Shown piece after piece: positions 1 to 11,858 of a stretch of 64,000 bases of DNA. The notes beneath the pieces are model-generated. The model made no database searches and was not told where the DNA came from. It was given only the letters and a program-made list of their open reading frames with translations. The number at the start of each line of letters is the position of its first letter. Position 1 is the first letter of the stretch. Position numbers and translations under genes: made by a program. Origin of the DNA: Silene conica (Eukaryota; Streptophyta; Magnoliopsida; Caryophyllales; Caryophyllaceae); contig CM055319.2 in NCBI GenBank assembly GCA_029255685.2, positions 32,203,068-32,267,067 on the forward strand. The letters are read 5' to 3'.

Positions 1-2268
1 ATACGTCCCCATCTCTCGCTCCATAGCCCACATGTTTCTGAGGAACACCGGGCCACAAAGTTTAATTTCTCTAACCAAATGAATGATTAAGTGAACCATA
101 ATGTCAAAAAAACTGATGGGAAAGTACATTTCAAGTTCGCAAAGTGTCACAATAACATCAGCTTGTAGCTCATCTAAAGTCTCCGGATCAATGTCCTTAG
201 CATTAATTGCACTAAAGAATATGCAAAGCTTAGTGATCACTTGTCTAACATGCTTAGGTAAAACGGACCGAATAGCCACAGGGAGAAGCTGTGTCAACAG
301 AACATGACAATCATGAGATTTTAGTCCCACTAACTTCAAATCTTTTAATGACACAAGACGACTTATGTTGGAGGAATATCCATGCGGTACCTTCATGCCC
401 TTTAAAGACTCACATAATGCCACCTTCTCCTTCTTAGATAAAGTAGTGGAAGTCGGGGGTAAGTAAGTACATTGCCCCTTCTGAACTGGTTCTACCTCGA
501 CACGCCCCCTAGCAACCATGTCATATCTAGCTTTGACCCCATCCTTGGTCTTATTAGGCATGTTCAACAAAGTGCCTATGATACTATCAAACACATTCTT
601 CTCTACGTGCATGACATCAATACAATGCCTAACCGACAAGTGCTCCCAATATGGTAGGTCCCAAAAGATGGACCTCTTTGTGTGGTACACCCCATCTGGT
701 GGAGGTTTGTACGGTTTTCCAAATGTTGTGGTGATATTCATAACTCGTTTGTGATACTCTACCCCGCTCAAAAATAATGGAGGCGGTCGGTGCTCAGTTT
801 TTCCATAGAATGCCTTCTTTCTCTTACGATATTGATGATTTTGGGGAAGAAATCGACGACTACCCGTGTACACATATTTCCCGCAATTCTCCAACCATTC
901 AGATTCAGTGTCATCACAACAAACGGGGCACCCCTTCGCAGTCTTTAGCCTATAACCAGAGAGGTTTCCATAAGCCGGGAAATCATTAATTGTACAACAT
1001 AGCATAGCACGCATTTGAAAGTGTGAGCCAGTAGCTGCATCAAACACCCTCACACCAACATTCCATAACAACTTCAAGTCTTCTATTAGTGGCGCCAAAT
1101 ATACGTCTATGTCATTACCAGGTTGTTTAGGACCCGATATTAGGAGCGTAAGTAAAATATACTTACTCTTTGTTGTAAGCCAAGGAGGCAGATTGTAAAT
1201 TATTAGCATTACTGGCCAACTGCTATGTTGGGTACTAAGAGTCCCAAAAGGATTTATTCCATCAGTACAAAGCCCCAGTCTTAAATTCCTAGGCTCTCCA
1301 CCAAAATCAGGAAAGGTTCTATCAATTGTTCTCCATTGGGGTGCATCTGCCACATGTCGTAGTTTACCATCTTTATTTCTCTCTTGATGATGCCACACCA
1401 TATATTCTGCATCCTTTGGATTTGAAAAAAACCTCATAAGCCTTGGTATAATTGGCAAATACCATAAGACCTTGATTGGGCTCCCTTTCTTCTTGTACCT
1501 CGCTGCTTTACATCGTGGACACTCGTCTAAGTCACTATAATCTTTCCAGAACAAAATGCAGTCATTTGGGCATGCATGAATTTTTTTGTAACTCGTAGCC
1601 AATGGACACAATACTTTCTTACATCGATAAGTATTAGATGGAAGCTCATTACCCTCTGGCAACATTTCTGATAAAAGTTGCACTAAAGCGGTAAAACTCT
1701 TATCACTCCATCCATTCCCCGCTTTTAAGGTATACAATTTCGACACAGCTGATAAACGGGAGAATTTGGAGCCCGGATATAATGGCGTTTTAGAATCATC
1801 AACTAGCGTTTGGAACATTTCTGGACATTGTATGAAATCTTTTTCTAAATCATCCATCATTCTATCAATATTCTCACCCTCTACGTTGTTTTTCTCATCA
1901 TGACTATCATCGTTATCATTGTCCACATTAATCGGAATATTATTGAACTCCAAACCATGCATCTCAAATTCATCCACATTATCAAACTTGTTCTTCTCAT
2001 TTATAGTATTTGAGGTACCTTCCATGTCATTGTCTTTCTCTCCATGCCATATCCATACATGATAATCAGGTTTAAACCCCTTCATTAGCAAATGTTCCCG
2101 CATAGTTTCAGAGTTTACCTTTACCCGGTTCTTACATACGCTACACGGACACATGAGTGACTTCTCATCCCCAAGTAGTTTTTGATGTGCAATAGCATGC
2201 GTGATAAATTCATCAACCCGTTCTAGAAAATGGAAATTTCGCTTTCCATACATCCAACTCCTATCCAT
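1..2268 (-). CDS. CACTA transposase (partial, runs off left edge)
   Basis: The frame opens at ATG 2268 and stays open for 756 codons to base 1 with no stop, so it is cut only by the window edge. Residues about 2-80 match the transposase-associated domain (MDRSWMYGKRNF, CPCSVCKNR, HVWIWHGE). Residues about 210-480 match the Transposase_21 core, with the cysteine/histidine-rich HACPNDCILFWKD and DECPRCKAARYKKKG, then LGLCTDGINPFG and PVMLIIYNLPPW. The extreme C-terminal part seen (GPVFLRNMWAMEREMGTY) is the start of the DUF4218-type region. In the family this protein binds element ends and catalyses cut-and-paste transposition in the nucleus. No frameshift or premature stop is visible, so this copy may be young. 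ATG 2253 (MYGKRN) is an alternative start but would drop the conserved MDRSW. Confidence 0.92.
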   Translation of the reverse strand, partial: MDRSWMYGKRNFHFLERVDEFITHAIAHQKLLGDEKSLMCPCSVCKNRVKVNSETMREHLLMKGFKPDYHVWIWHGEKDNDMEGTSNTINEKNKFDNVDEFEMHGLEFNNIPINVDNDNDDSHDEKNNVEGENIDRMMDDLEKDFIQCPEMFQTLVDDSKTPLYPGSKFSRLSAVSKLYTLKAGNGWSDKSFTALVQLLSEMLPEGNELPSNTYRCKKVLCPLATSYKKIHACPNDCILFWKDYSDLDECPRCKAARYKKKGSPIKVLWYLPIIPRLMRFFSNPKDAEYMVWHHQERNKDGKLRHVADAPQWRTIDRTFPDFGGEPRNLRLGLCTDGINPFGTLSTQHSSWPVMLIIYNLPPWLTTKSKYILLTLLISGPKQPGNDIDVYLAPLIEDLKLLWNVGVRVFDAATGSHFQMRAMLCCTINDFPAYGNLSGYRLKTAKGCPVCCDDTESEWLENCGKYVYTGSRRFLPQNHQYRKRKKAFYGKTEHRPPPLFLSGVEYHKRVMNITTTFGKPYKPPPDGVYHTKRSIFWDLPYWEHLSVRHCIDVMHVEKNVFDSIIGTLLNMPNKTKDGVKARYDMVARGRVEVEPVQKGQCTYLPPTSTTLSKKEKVALCESLKGMKVPHGYSSNISRLVSLKDLKLVGLKSHDCHVLLTQLLPVAIRSVLPKHVRQVITKLCIFFSAINAKDIDPETLDELQADVIVTLCELEMYFPISFFDIMVHLIIHLVREIKLCGPVFLRNMWAMEREMGTY

Positions 2269-3949
2269 AGCCAGCACAATAAACCGCTAAAAAAAATAAT
2301 AACTTTTATTAGAGTTGTCCTAACAATGAACCTAGGGTAGCTAGTACATAGGCTGAAGTTTGAGGAATAATCAACTAAGCAAGTACATTTCAAGGCGAAT
2401 TTACATATGAGTTCCCTACTATTAGCTTAATGCCTAGCAAGAACCTAGCAACCACTATAATGGGAACCTATAACCAACTACCCAAAGGTGGAATGTACCC
2501 TATGCGTACCATAGCACCACACCTACAAATTTCTACATTGACAGTGGCTTGTAAACTATGCAATTCGAACCCATTTCAATTACTTAGCTCAAATTGACCC
2601 AATTGAGCCTACACTTGGCTTGGTTGTTCCTTGACCTGATCCAAAAAAAATTAGTCATACTTTCTAAGCTACTGCCTTGTTTAAACGACCCAATACAGAC
2701 TGCAGAGCAGTAATGCTGCACACTGCCAGACCTGAACAGTCTGTTCAGCAGCCTACTGTCCTCTCCTCGACTTCTGCAGATACTGGACAGCCCCTTGCTC
2801 TATCAGCATAACACTGCCCAGTTACAGCAGCACCTGTCCCATACTCCAGCCATATCTGCTAATCTACTTGCAGCAGCCGCAGACAGACATCCCATCTCTG
2901 CTGCCATCTCCGCACTACATTCCTGTCCACTCGCACTACATTCAGCGTTTTATTTGGCTAGAGTACGTTTGAATGGGTGTAGTATATGAGGATGATGATG
3001 CTGGTACTGTGGATAAAAAGAAAGGGATCATCGTACCTCCCATACAATATGGCAGGACAGGAATCCGACAACAAGCAAGAATTCAAAGCAACGAAAGAAG
3101 TCATTTTTTCTTTGAAGCTGGTAGTTCAGTCTCATTTTTCTATGAAACTGGAGATCGACGAAGCTCCTTGACTGCCATGGTTTGGTATTTGGGACAATTA
3201 ATTTACATAGTTTGGTCCTTCACTCGCCAACATACTAGTAAACTACTTTAACAAATAAAAGAGACTGATAAAAACTCTCTTTCTAAGATTCGATATTAAT
3301 ACGACCCAACTCTTAAATCATTGGCATCCATTCAAAAAAAAACTTGTATTGTATCTCAACTAATAAAAAATCTGTTTTAACCCTCTGATCAAACCTAATA
3401 AAAATCGATCTTCATTCAAACTCCTCCATCACTTGGGCAATCTTAATCTCCTTCCGGATTAATTCTATGGGAATCATTACAATCTTCCCAAGTCCCAGAA
3501 ATCTAACAAATACCAACTTGGTCTGACTACTCTTGAAACAATTTAGTCACTAAAACGATAAAGTAAGGCCAAAATTCACAGTAACAACAACAAATTAGGA
3601 ACAGTTAGTCTAAATAGACAAAGAAGAGCGAATAAAACTTACAGTAATCGGCGAAAAAGCAAGGGTTTGAGCGAAATTGAAGATGGACGACGAAAACTAA
3701 GGAACTGCTGAAGTTGAAATTGAAGTTGAAATTGAAGTTGAAGAACTGATGAATTTGATGAAGATGGACGACGAACTACGGAACTGAAGAACTGATGAAT
3801 TGAAGCAAGGGTTCGTTCGTTTGTGTATGTTAATTTGATTATGGAAAAGAATAGTGAATTCAAATTCCTTATTTTATTTACCCTTTTATTATTAGATACT
3901 GTAGGTTTTCTATTTTACTTTATATTAAATACCTCAGTTTTATTGCACA
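2269..3949 (-). other. CACTA 5' leader, no gene seen
   Basis: AT-rich, with a CAG/CTG-rich patch (2700-2960) and short direct repeats of GAAGTTGAAATT type (3705-3745). A 74-codon minus frame at 3639-3863 is a low-complexity product of those repeats. I see no conserved domain. This is the position of the promoter and leader or first introns in CACTA elements. Confidence 0.6.
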
Positions 3950-4213
3950 ACTGAAGCAAAAACTTATAGACAAATACGTCTGTTTTGAAAAACAACTGAC
4001 ACAATAGGGTGTGTTTTAGTTAAATACATCAGTTTAGCGTGAAACTGACGCAAAAGTATTGACTCAAAAACGTCAGTTCCTTCTTAAGAACTGACGCAAA
4101 TAACTTATCTATAGTGAAAAACTGGACTCCCGCCCAAATTAAGCCCCTTTTGCGTCAGTTCTTTTAGAACCGACGCAAATCACTTGACGCAATAGGGTGT
4201 TTTTGTACTAGTG
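3950..4213. repeat. CACTA subterminal repeats and terminal inverted repeat
   Basis: The motif AACTGACGCAAA or its complement TTTGCGTCAGTT recurs in degenerate form at roughly 3990, 4045, 4065, 4088, 4150, 4170 and 4182, in both orientations, next to the 14-bp terminus. In the CACTA family such subterminal arrays are transposase-binding sites. One pair forms a hairpin around 4072-4098 (CGTCAGTTC...GAACTGACG with CTTCTTAA between). Confidence 0.8.
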
Positions 4214-4216
4214 ACT

Positions 4217-5310
4217 GTTGTTGAGGACACATTTCCCAACATAAAGCATGTATTCGCCCTAAACTTGCAGGATTATAATGAATTTTACAGTCGTGAATAT
4301 AGTCATAAGATAAATAAAAACATGGAAAAAGAATTCAACCTTTGGTCCTTGTGCTTATGGCCTAAGAACAGGAATTAAAGTAAATTCCCTCCTATAACTT
4401 GCACCCAAGACTTGATTGAGATGATGCCGCATGTGCTAGAAAATACTCTCCAATTGCCTTGCAATATGGGGAGAGCCTTTTGAGGTTTTAGATGTGAGAT
4501 CTGAGTTTTGGGAAAATAATGTTCTCAAAACCCTAATTGTGAGAATTATGATTCAACAGTTACTTACATAAGGAGAAGGACTCTCCTTATATAGTACTCG
4601 GGTGGGTCGGCCGAATTGGGGTGAGAGTGGGCTTTCTCCACTCTTACCTTATTCCTTTGCATGATTCGACCCGTTTTGCTAAATATTATTTGCGGGATTT
4701 TTATTATAAATCAATACGTGTTATCAGATATTAATGCAGTCGATGTATTAATAATGGTCTGATAAAATTACGATATTGTATAATTACCCAAATTAATATA
4801 ACTGTTTATATTAATACACGAAATTAATATTTAATTAAATATAACTGCTTATATTTAATTTACGAATTAAACATGTAATCCGTATTAGCTAAAATTATTT
4901 AATCCGTATTAAATAATAATCTCAACATCTTATTGACTAATTTAATAGTCAATACCTCTGACTAACTGTTTAGTCGTATTCGGCATAAATGTGACTGTAT
5001 TTTCATACCTTCACATCTCTCAAACGTGTCCTATAGGTGTGACGTATAGGGACCAGTTGATCACCGCCATCCGTATGACAATAACGTCAAACTTATCTAG
5101 CAAGCCAACCGTTATTGATAAACGTGGATCAACTGATAATAATACTGAAGTATGCCCTTGTGATCCTTAAAGAGATTTAATAAGTCATTGTACTTAATTG
5201 TCAAGGACACCAGCCCCAACAATCTCCCACTTGTCCGTACAAGGGTATGTGCAATGACGTTATCACACTACATGTGGAGGACACAAGCTCCAACACCAAC
5301 GCGCGTATGT
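4217..5310 (-). mobile_element. Copia LTR (3' LTR orientation) with polypurine tract stub
   Basis: The reverse complement is a copy of the copia A LTR at 12162-13158, starting TGTTGGGGCTGGTG at 5221. Just upstream of it (5222-5236) lies a copia-type polypurine tract (GGACAAGTGGGAGAT on the minus strand). The rest of the element is absent: by about 5300-5310 the sequence has changed to Athila LTR. The lower end is unusual. After CATGCTTTA the reverse complement continues TGTTGGGAAATGTGTCCTC, which resembles the start of another copia LTR, so two LTRs may be fused or this copy may have a different end. Confidence 0.8.
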
Positions 5311-5889
5311 TTTCAGACCGTTTTTTCTTCGTCGACTATAATAACCTACAATGAGACTGAAAGGGGACTTGTAGGATGTTAGTAATGACCTACCCAAGAT
5401 TGAGAGATACGGGAAGGGCATTGGTTTACACTTTAAGACGGCTAGGTTACTTAAGACTGAAAGGTATGTGACCTAGAATTTAGGAATCACCCTTATTGTT
5501 GACACCTAATAATTGTGAGACCTATGAACTAATAGCATAGGCCTAAAGGACCTATTAGGTACTATAGACAGAAAGAATTGTTACACCCCTTACGCGACTA
5601 CAATACATGTTGACTTAGGATTTACACCATCGTAGCTATTTACTACCCGAAAATCCTAGCATCCTTTTTACTATAGTTTTATCTCATTATATTTACTTGT
5701 TATATTTTATATTTTTTTCTAGACTTAGTGAAAATCAATATAAACCCCCACTTTTGTTACCCTAAAAACATTGACATCAAACAATAAACATTCCCCACCT
5801 CTCTTTGGTTCGAACCTGACTTTCACTATCTATAGTTAAAGTTTAGGAATTATAAATCTTATCTTTGGTGCCCTCAACGACGGGCATCA
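5310..5889 (+). mobile_element. Athila-type LTR fragment (3' part)
   Basis: Matches the 3' part of the Athila LTRs at 27530-28095 and 32220-32794, including the TAGGTCATTACT-type block on the complementary strand, and ends in GACGGGCATCA at 5889. The first nine bases of the primer-site region (AATTTTGGC) follow. The 5' part of the LTR, with its palindrome cassettes, is missing. Confidence 0.85.
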
Positions 5890-5987
5890 AATTTTGGCAA
5901 AATTTGATACCTGTCGTTGAGGGTACCAAAGATAAGATTTATAATTCCTAATTTTTAACTATAGATAGTGAAAGTCAGGGTCGAACC
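5807..5987. repeat. 89-bp inverted repeat of Athila LTR ends
   Basis: Arm 5807-5895 and arm 5899-5987 are reverse complements with only a few mismatches and a centre of about 3 bp. Each arm is the terminal ~80 bp of an Athila LTR plus the first bases of the primer-site region, joined tail to tail. The right arm is cut at 5987 by the chromovirus LTR that starts at 5988. Confidence 0.9.
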
Positions 5988-6134
5988 TGTAATACCTCGT
6001 ATGTTTAAGGGTTTTATTTCGATTTTTTTACTCTTATAAGTGATGTGTTGTTAGTGCTTAAACGTTTTATTTTATATTCGGGGTCGATAAGTACTCTATC
6101 ATACTCTATCAAATTATTTTATATATATGTCAAT

Positions 6135-6154
6135 GGGGGGGGGGGGGGGGGGGG
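6135..6154 (+). repeat. G20 homopolymer
   Basis: Twenty consecutive G. The corresponding point of the 3' LTR (12018-12032) has G15, so the tract belongs to the LTR and has changed length. Confidence 0.9.
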
Positions 6155-6597
6155 AATCGATCCAGGGATCGTGGCACACACGAGTCTTGGGCCTCGGGGT
6201 GGTACCACCGTTGACTCGGGGGAGGTCGACGCGGTGGTACCACCGTTGTTTATAAGTCGCGTGTCAGAGAGGGGGCTGGTGGTGGTCACGGGTGGTTCTC
6301 GTGGTGGTAGCTGTGATACCAGGAGGTTTCGTTCAGTGGAAACGGGGAGAGTTGCAGCGGCAGGGGTGAGGGTCTGGTTTCAGTGAGAGTTTTGGCCACC
6401 TCACCGGCGGCCGGCGAGGGGTGTCAGGGTGTTGTGGTGATGGCAGGGTGTCGATGGTGTTGGGTTAGGGTGGTATTTGGTGGTCGAAGGGGACTGGTAC
6501 GGTGGAGCAGCGTGTTTCGTCGGGAAGTGGCTGTAATCGTTTTCGAGTTTTGCGTTTGTGCTCTTCGTGCTATACGTGGGTCAGCATTGTTTCATAA

Positions 6598-6645
<48 letters not shown>

Positions 6646-6657
6646 GTTATTATTATT
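6598..6657 (+). repeat. (ATT)n microsatellite
   Basis: Nearly perfect ATT repeat with one G interruption near 6646, inside the 5' LTR. Confidence 0.95.
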
Positions 6658-7336
6658 AATATTATCATTATTACTATTCTTGTTGTTTTATTGATTATCA
6701 TTGTTGGTCAATTATTATTAAGGTGATTTTACAATTATGGGTTAATAATGTTATTCATATTAGTATTATTATTAAGTATGTTATTGGCAAAGGTTATAAT
6801 TTTATATCATGTTTATTAATATTTAAGTTATTATTATTGTTATTATTACTAATCGTGGTATTAGCAATTGTTATGGTTAATATTATTGTTAATGAACCTT
6901 GTGATTATTCTTAATTACTCATATTGTTATTGTTGCTTATTTAGTAATAATTGGTTAATTGAATTCCTGCTATAGTTAGTAAGTCGTACGTTTTACGAGT
7001 TTAGAAGTTAATATTTTGGGAAATGCTATTTTGAGAAGTTACTATTTCGGGAAAGTTTCCATTTTAGGAAACTTTCCACTTTAGGAAGGATACTATTTAT
7101 AGTAAGTTACCTGGTGAGATGGGGGTTTGGTATGGTTATTAATTGCTATATAATATCTGTTTAGGTAACGTTTTCCGTGAAGAATACTTTTAGCAGCTGC
7201 ACAAGTGACAATTCCAATCGAACAGTTGAGGTAGGGGAAATACTGATAAATATTGATGTGTAATCTGTTCTTATTGATATTAAGCATGTTTGTTACATAA
7301 TATCATGTGATTGTTATATTGTGCTGTTTATATCAT

Positions 7337-7514
7337 TCTGTGATTGGTGCGGAGATAAAGGGTCTGTGATTGGTGCGGAGATAAAGGGTCTGTGATTGGT
7401 GCGGAGATAAAGGGTCTGTGATTGGTGCGGAGATAAAGGGTCTTGTGATTGGTGCGGAGATAAAGGGTCTGTGATTGGTGTGGAGAATTATGGGTCTTGT
7501 GATTCGGAGTGGAG
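7337..7514 (+). repeat. 26-bp minisatellite in LTR
   Basis: About seven copies of a unit starting TCTGTGATTGGTGCGGAGAT: four perfect 26-bp copies, two 27-bp variants and a partial one. A related array is found in inverse orientation at 58730-58879 in the related gypsy LTR. Confidence 0.92.
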
Positions 7515-7917
7515 AAGTTCAACTTTCTATTTATAGTAATGTGGTTTGTTTACAGTTTTTTTTTCTCTACTCAACCTCGTGGTTGACCCTGTGAATTCGT
7601 GATCACCTGTGATGAACCAATTATTGGGGAGCAGATTGACAGGTGTTGAGACTGTGGGAGCTAGGGGAAGAGAGAAGCTTGGATCCGGACCTGCCTAGAG
7701 TCTAGATCACATAATAGTTGTTTACGAGTTGTACTTTTATCAAGATAGGTTGTTTTAATTCAGTTGTATAAACCCGTCCTTTGAGTTAACTTTATCAATT
7801 TAAAGTACTGTTTATCTTTCCTTTGTATCTACTGCCTCGGAAAACCGAGATGGTAACATCTTTATTTATCTAGGGAGTCCTAGTACAGGCCTTTAAATAA
7901 ATGGGGGTGTTACAAAG

Positions 7918-7929
7918 TGGTATCAGAGA
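7918..7929 (+). other. Primer binding site, tRNA-Met type
   Basis: TGGTATCAGAGA lies three bases after the LTR end and matches the usual initiator tRNA-Met complement TGGTATCAGAGC except at the last base. Confidence 0.85.
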
Positions 7930-10900
7930 GAACGATCCTCAGGCCTAAACCAAATGAATAATAATGAATGTAGGAAGAGTCAAATAAAATGAACCCCGAG
8001 ACGAAACGGTTAGGAGCCCCAAAAAGGAACGGGATGAGTTAGGGGCCCCCTCACACCAAACCATGGGCCCTTTCGGTTCTGTCTCGGGAACCCAAAGAGA
8101 GTAATGGAAGAGTGGGGTAGACTATGTAGTGACCTAGTTATATTGTACTAACATTTTTTTTACAGGCGAAGAATGAGGTAAGTAATATGTGAACTATGGT
8201 TAATGATGTTATTAGATTATGATTGATATTGAATGCGGACCAAGCTGAATGGTTGATTATAAATTTCCAGTATATGGGTGTGTAATTGTTGAGCGATATT
8301 TAAAAGTGATGTGATCATATGATTTTGGGTATTTTGAAATGTTCATACGATCATCTGGTCTTTAAATGACTATTGTTATAATATGATTTCGATGTTAACT
8401 CCTTGTAGGGATGGTTAATTTTGTTGATCTTATGATTATATTTCATAGTAATCCATGTTTAGTAATATACAGAATGTGTGTTCTAAGCTATGAATGAATA
8501 TAGTTATGTGTTGCGTATAACGTATTTAAAATTTTATGTCTGTTATACACATTTAAATTCGTTATGAAGTTTGTCATCAATAAGGGATACGTAGTAGCCC
8601 CTAGGTTATATTACCGTACTTGGATACACCTGTATAACTATTAAGTTACTCAGTTGATTTTTATTTTTAGTTTCGAAACCTTTACTGTAATTTGATGACA
8701 ACTACAATTGAAATGAGGAGTGAATGTTAATATGGTACAGAGTGATGTTTATGCTTCAAATGTTTGTCAATGTGTTTGGAATAAGAAAGGTCGAGTGTGG
8801 AGGTAGTTATGTGTAGTTGCAAAGGAACCAAAATTTTAATAAATTTTCAGAGTGTTACCTGGTAGTACGGGCTGTCATTTTATACGTGTTCCATAATTGA
8901 GTATGAAAATTTTATGTATGATAACCTTCTGAGTAGGTTTTACAACACTTTTGATTTCACGTTAATTAGAAGTTATATTTTGAGAGAAATAAATCTTTTA
9001 GTTGACATTGGTCAGATTGTTACTGTCTGGTTCTGTTTTGACCATATTTTTTTTTTTTGTAAATGAAGTTATCTAAAACGTGTTTATTTTCTTATGAACA
9101 ATTCCAACTCCACTGTTTCAAGTATTCTTTCACGTTTCCAAAATGATAAGCTATGTAAGAACCTACCGAGTTGTTTAATTGTGGTTTTACAAGCTGTTCA
9201 ATATTCCGATGAATTGCTGTAAAGTTCCTGTCCAAACCAATTAAGTTGTGAAAATTGTTGTAAATGATTCCCTTTAGATATGCATCTGCTTCTGTTTCCT
9301 ATGATTAGTTAATTCATTATATTACCGCTTAGCAACATTTTTGTAAGTTACTGCATAATTTTTTTAATTGGCGAAGTTGTGAGTTATGTAAATTTTATAT
9401 AAAAGTTTAATCAAATGTGAATTATGTGTTGTGACCATGTGATATCCTGATAAAGCAATAGTAACATGAATAGTAGGCATATGATAAGAATGTGAACCTT
9501 ACTATATGATAACGTCATCTTGTTCATTTCTATATAAAATAGTTTCAAGTATACCAACACTCTTACTTTCTAATGATATGACCTCAAAATAATGATGTGT
9601 TGTTCGTATGTGATATTAAAAACCATAATTATCAGAGAAGAGTCTTGACAAGTGGTAGAATGAAATTTGCATGGTAAATCTATTAGCATGATATAGCAAT
9701 CTAATTGTTATAAGTAATGGTGATTATTTTGAACGATGTGAATCGTGTTGATGTTCTTTCATATATTTATGGTATATCGTTGTCTAGTTCACTGGGCTAA
9801 TAATCCTTATAACACCTTCATGCATGTTGTTATGTCACAAATTGAATTGCAATTGCTATGTTTAAAATTTGATCCTAATTTATTGAGTTATTAACTGATT
9901 GACATGTGATCTATGAAAATACTAGTCATGTGAATTCGTTTACTTTTATCGTTAAATTTTCATAATTCATGAGTTACAGTTTACAAGAATAATGTTTTAA
10001 TAAATGAGAGTCAGAATGTCTCCGTGTGGTCTTGTTTTGATCTATAGCTTGTAAAACTGTCTTTTGATTCATGTTTATAAATTGCCACAAATTACCGCTT
10101 CAATGTTTTCAAAGGTTCAAATGTTTTCCAAGTGATGATTATTCATGATAACGCTTGATGTTTTGATAATTATTGTGATTGTTTGCAACATAACAAATTC
10201 TGTAGCTACGTGTTGACGAAATCCTGCCCTGATGTTTAATTGCTGCATATTATATAAACCCCTTAATTTGCAAGACATGTAGATTACCAGTTTCTTGATA
10301 AGTGGTGTAATGAGAGTGGATGAGGCATGTAGCTAAGTGGTTTAACCTATTGATATCTAGGAATGTTAAACGGTCTTGTCACTCTGTGATTTATGTATAC
10401 CTTGTGAGATATGTCAATGCTCCATGTTTAACTACGATAACTAATTTTGCTCTATGTATCTTATAAAACATGATTTGGTTCTATAATATGTTTATGAACA
10501 TGAAATGTTTTAAATTGTCACTTATGATATGCGAGTTGCTGTTTGTCTACACTGGTGGAAATAGGCTGAGTTTGAGTTAAAATTTCAAGGGCACGTAAGT
10601 GTTGGCTATTCTAATTCTGTTTTACTACGTAACATGATTCTATCAATCTTATTAATTTAGTCTTGTGCGGGATATATGTACATGTATTCATTGATTGCCG
10701 GAGTCTAGGTGCTCCAATCTTCAATCAAACTTGACATGTACAATGACCAAGTATGTGTTGGTAATTATTGAGGAGTTATTGTGAATGTTATTGACTGTAT
10801 GGTAGTATCTATATGTTATGAGTCACCGATTGTGTTTTATTGTGAGCATTTGGCTAGCCTGTAGATGAAAAAAATTGTCTTACAATATATGAATATTGAT

Positions 10901-11858
10901 ATTAGTTTGGTTGTGTTATGTATGAACACGAGTATTCCTGGTTTGAGAATCTTTATAATGCTTGTTTAAGACCGAAGCCGAGTATACGGGTTACAGGGGA
11001 GTGATATTTTGGATTGTGTATGATTGGTATTACATTTTCTTTTATCGTTCTCTTTGACCTTACTTGTGGGTGAGTAGTTTAAAGTTCATACTTAAAGTGC
11101 TGAGCACGGCTCTGTGAACCTTGACGATATTAATACTGATATTGAGATGGAGATTGAGATTGGGTGCCGTTATTGAGTTACGGGCCTTTGTGCCAAGTTA
11201 TGTTTCTGGTCTAGAGTGACCATGGTTATTGAGTTATATTTTACGAGTCGAAATTGATATTGAGATGGATATAGGGTTTCGCAGGTTATTCCGCCAGTTC
11301 ACTCACCCCTTGTACTTGGTCTTAGGTTGACGATGAGAATATGATACTTGGTTACTTGGAGTAAGATTTTAGGAGATAATCTAATGAGTAAGATAGAATA
11401 ATGAGCTGGAATTTTATAATAAGGTTACGAGGACGTAACCATGTTTTAAGGAGGATAGGATTGTAAAATCTCAATGATTTTATGATATGGTTAGTTGTTA
11501 TGACATGGCTAATTGGTATGTCTTGATTAATTGAATATACTTGATAACCCTGCTACTCATGTTATGCACTATATCATGGTTGTTGAAGTGCCAAGCTTCT
11601 GTTGTGTGTTAAACTTTGGGGACAAAGTTTCTTAACGAGGATAGAATGTAACATTTTGTAATTCAAAAGGGCCGTTATCAATGTGATGTTAAGTGGTGTC
11701 ACGTTTTGTGTTCGTTACATTCCTTCACGTACACACTTATGTTAAATATCTTATTGTGATGCTTTACATTTTCGAGTCTATATGAGCATGTGATGTATGT
11801 TGGGGTTGCAAGCACGGTGATAATGTGTGTGGTTGAACTTCGGGACGAAGTTCATTTT
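7930..11858 (+). other. LARD interior, no gene seen
   Basis: AT-rich, with no frame above about 60 codons in this 4 kb. The first ~200 bp match the leader of the gypsy element. At 11605-11650 a second, degenerate chromovirus 3'-end signature is present (GGGGACAAAGTTTC, then AATGTAACATTTTG), which looks like a relic polypurine tract plus LTR start of an older element or a duplication of the 3' end. Confidence 0.7.

Larger units (their letters stand above)
1..4213 (-). mobile_element. CACTA (En/Spm) DNA transposon, 5' portion
   Basis: The terminus at 4200-4213 reads CACTAGTACAAAAA on the minus strand, the hallmark CACTA-type inverted terminus. It is followed by a candidate 3-bp target duplication ACT (4214-4216). 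Inside are subterminal repeats, a leader and a transposase frame in the same orientation. The other end lies beyond base 1, so the target duplication cannot be confirmed. The element abuts a copia LTR, which it probably entered. Confidence 0.9.
5988..7914 (+). repeat. 5' LTR of the LARD
   Basis: Begins TGTAATACC and ends GGGGGTGTTACA. The last ~250 bp match the reverse complement of the LTR at 58336-59533. This copy is about 730 bp longer than that LTR and holds a G20 tract, an ATT microsatellite and a 26-bp minisatellite. The frames at 6045-6694 (Gly-rich then Leu-rich) are by-products of these tracts. Confidence 0.85.

Noticed and set aside
6045-6694. Two overlapping frames (113 and 103 codons), Gly-rich and Leu-rich
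   Set aside because: They arise from the G20 and ATT tracts of an LTR and have no domain.
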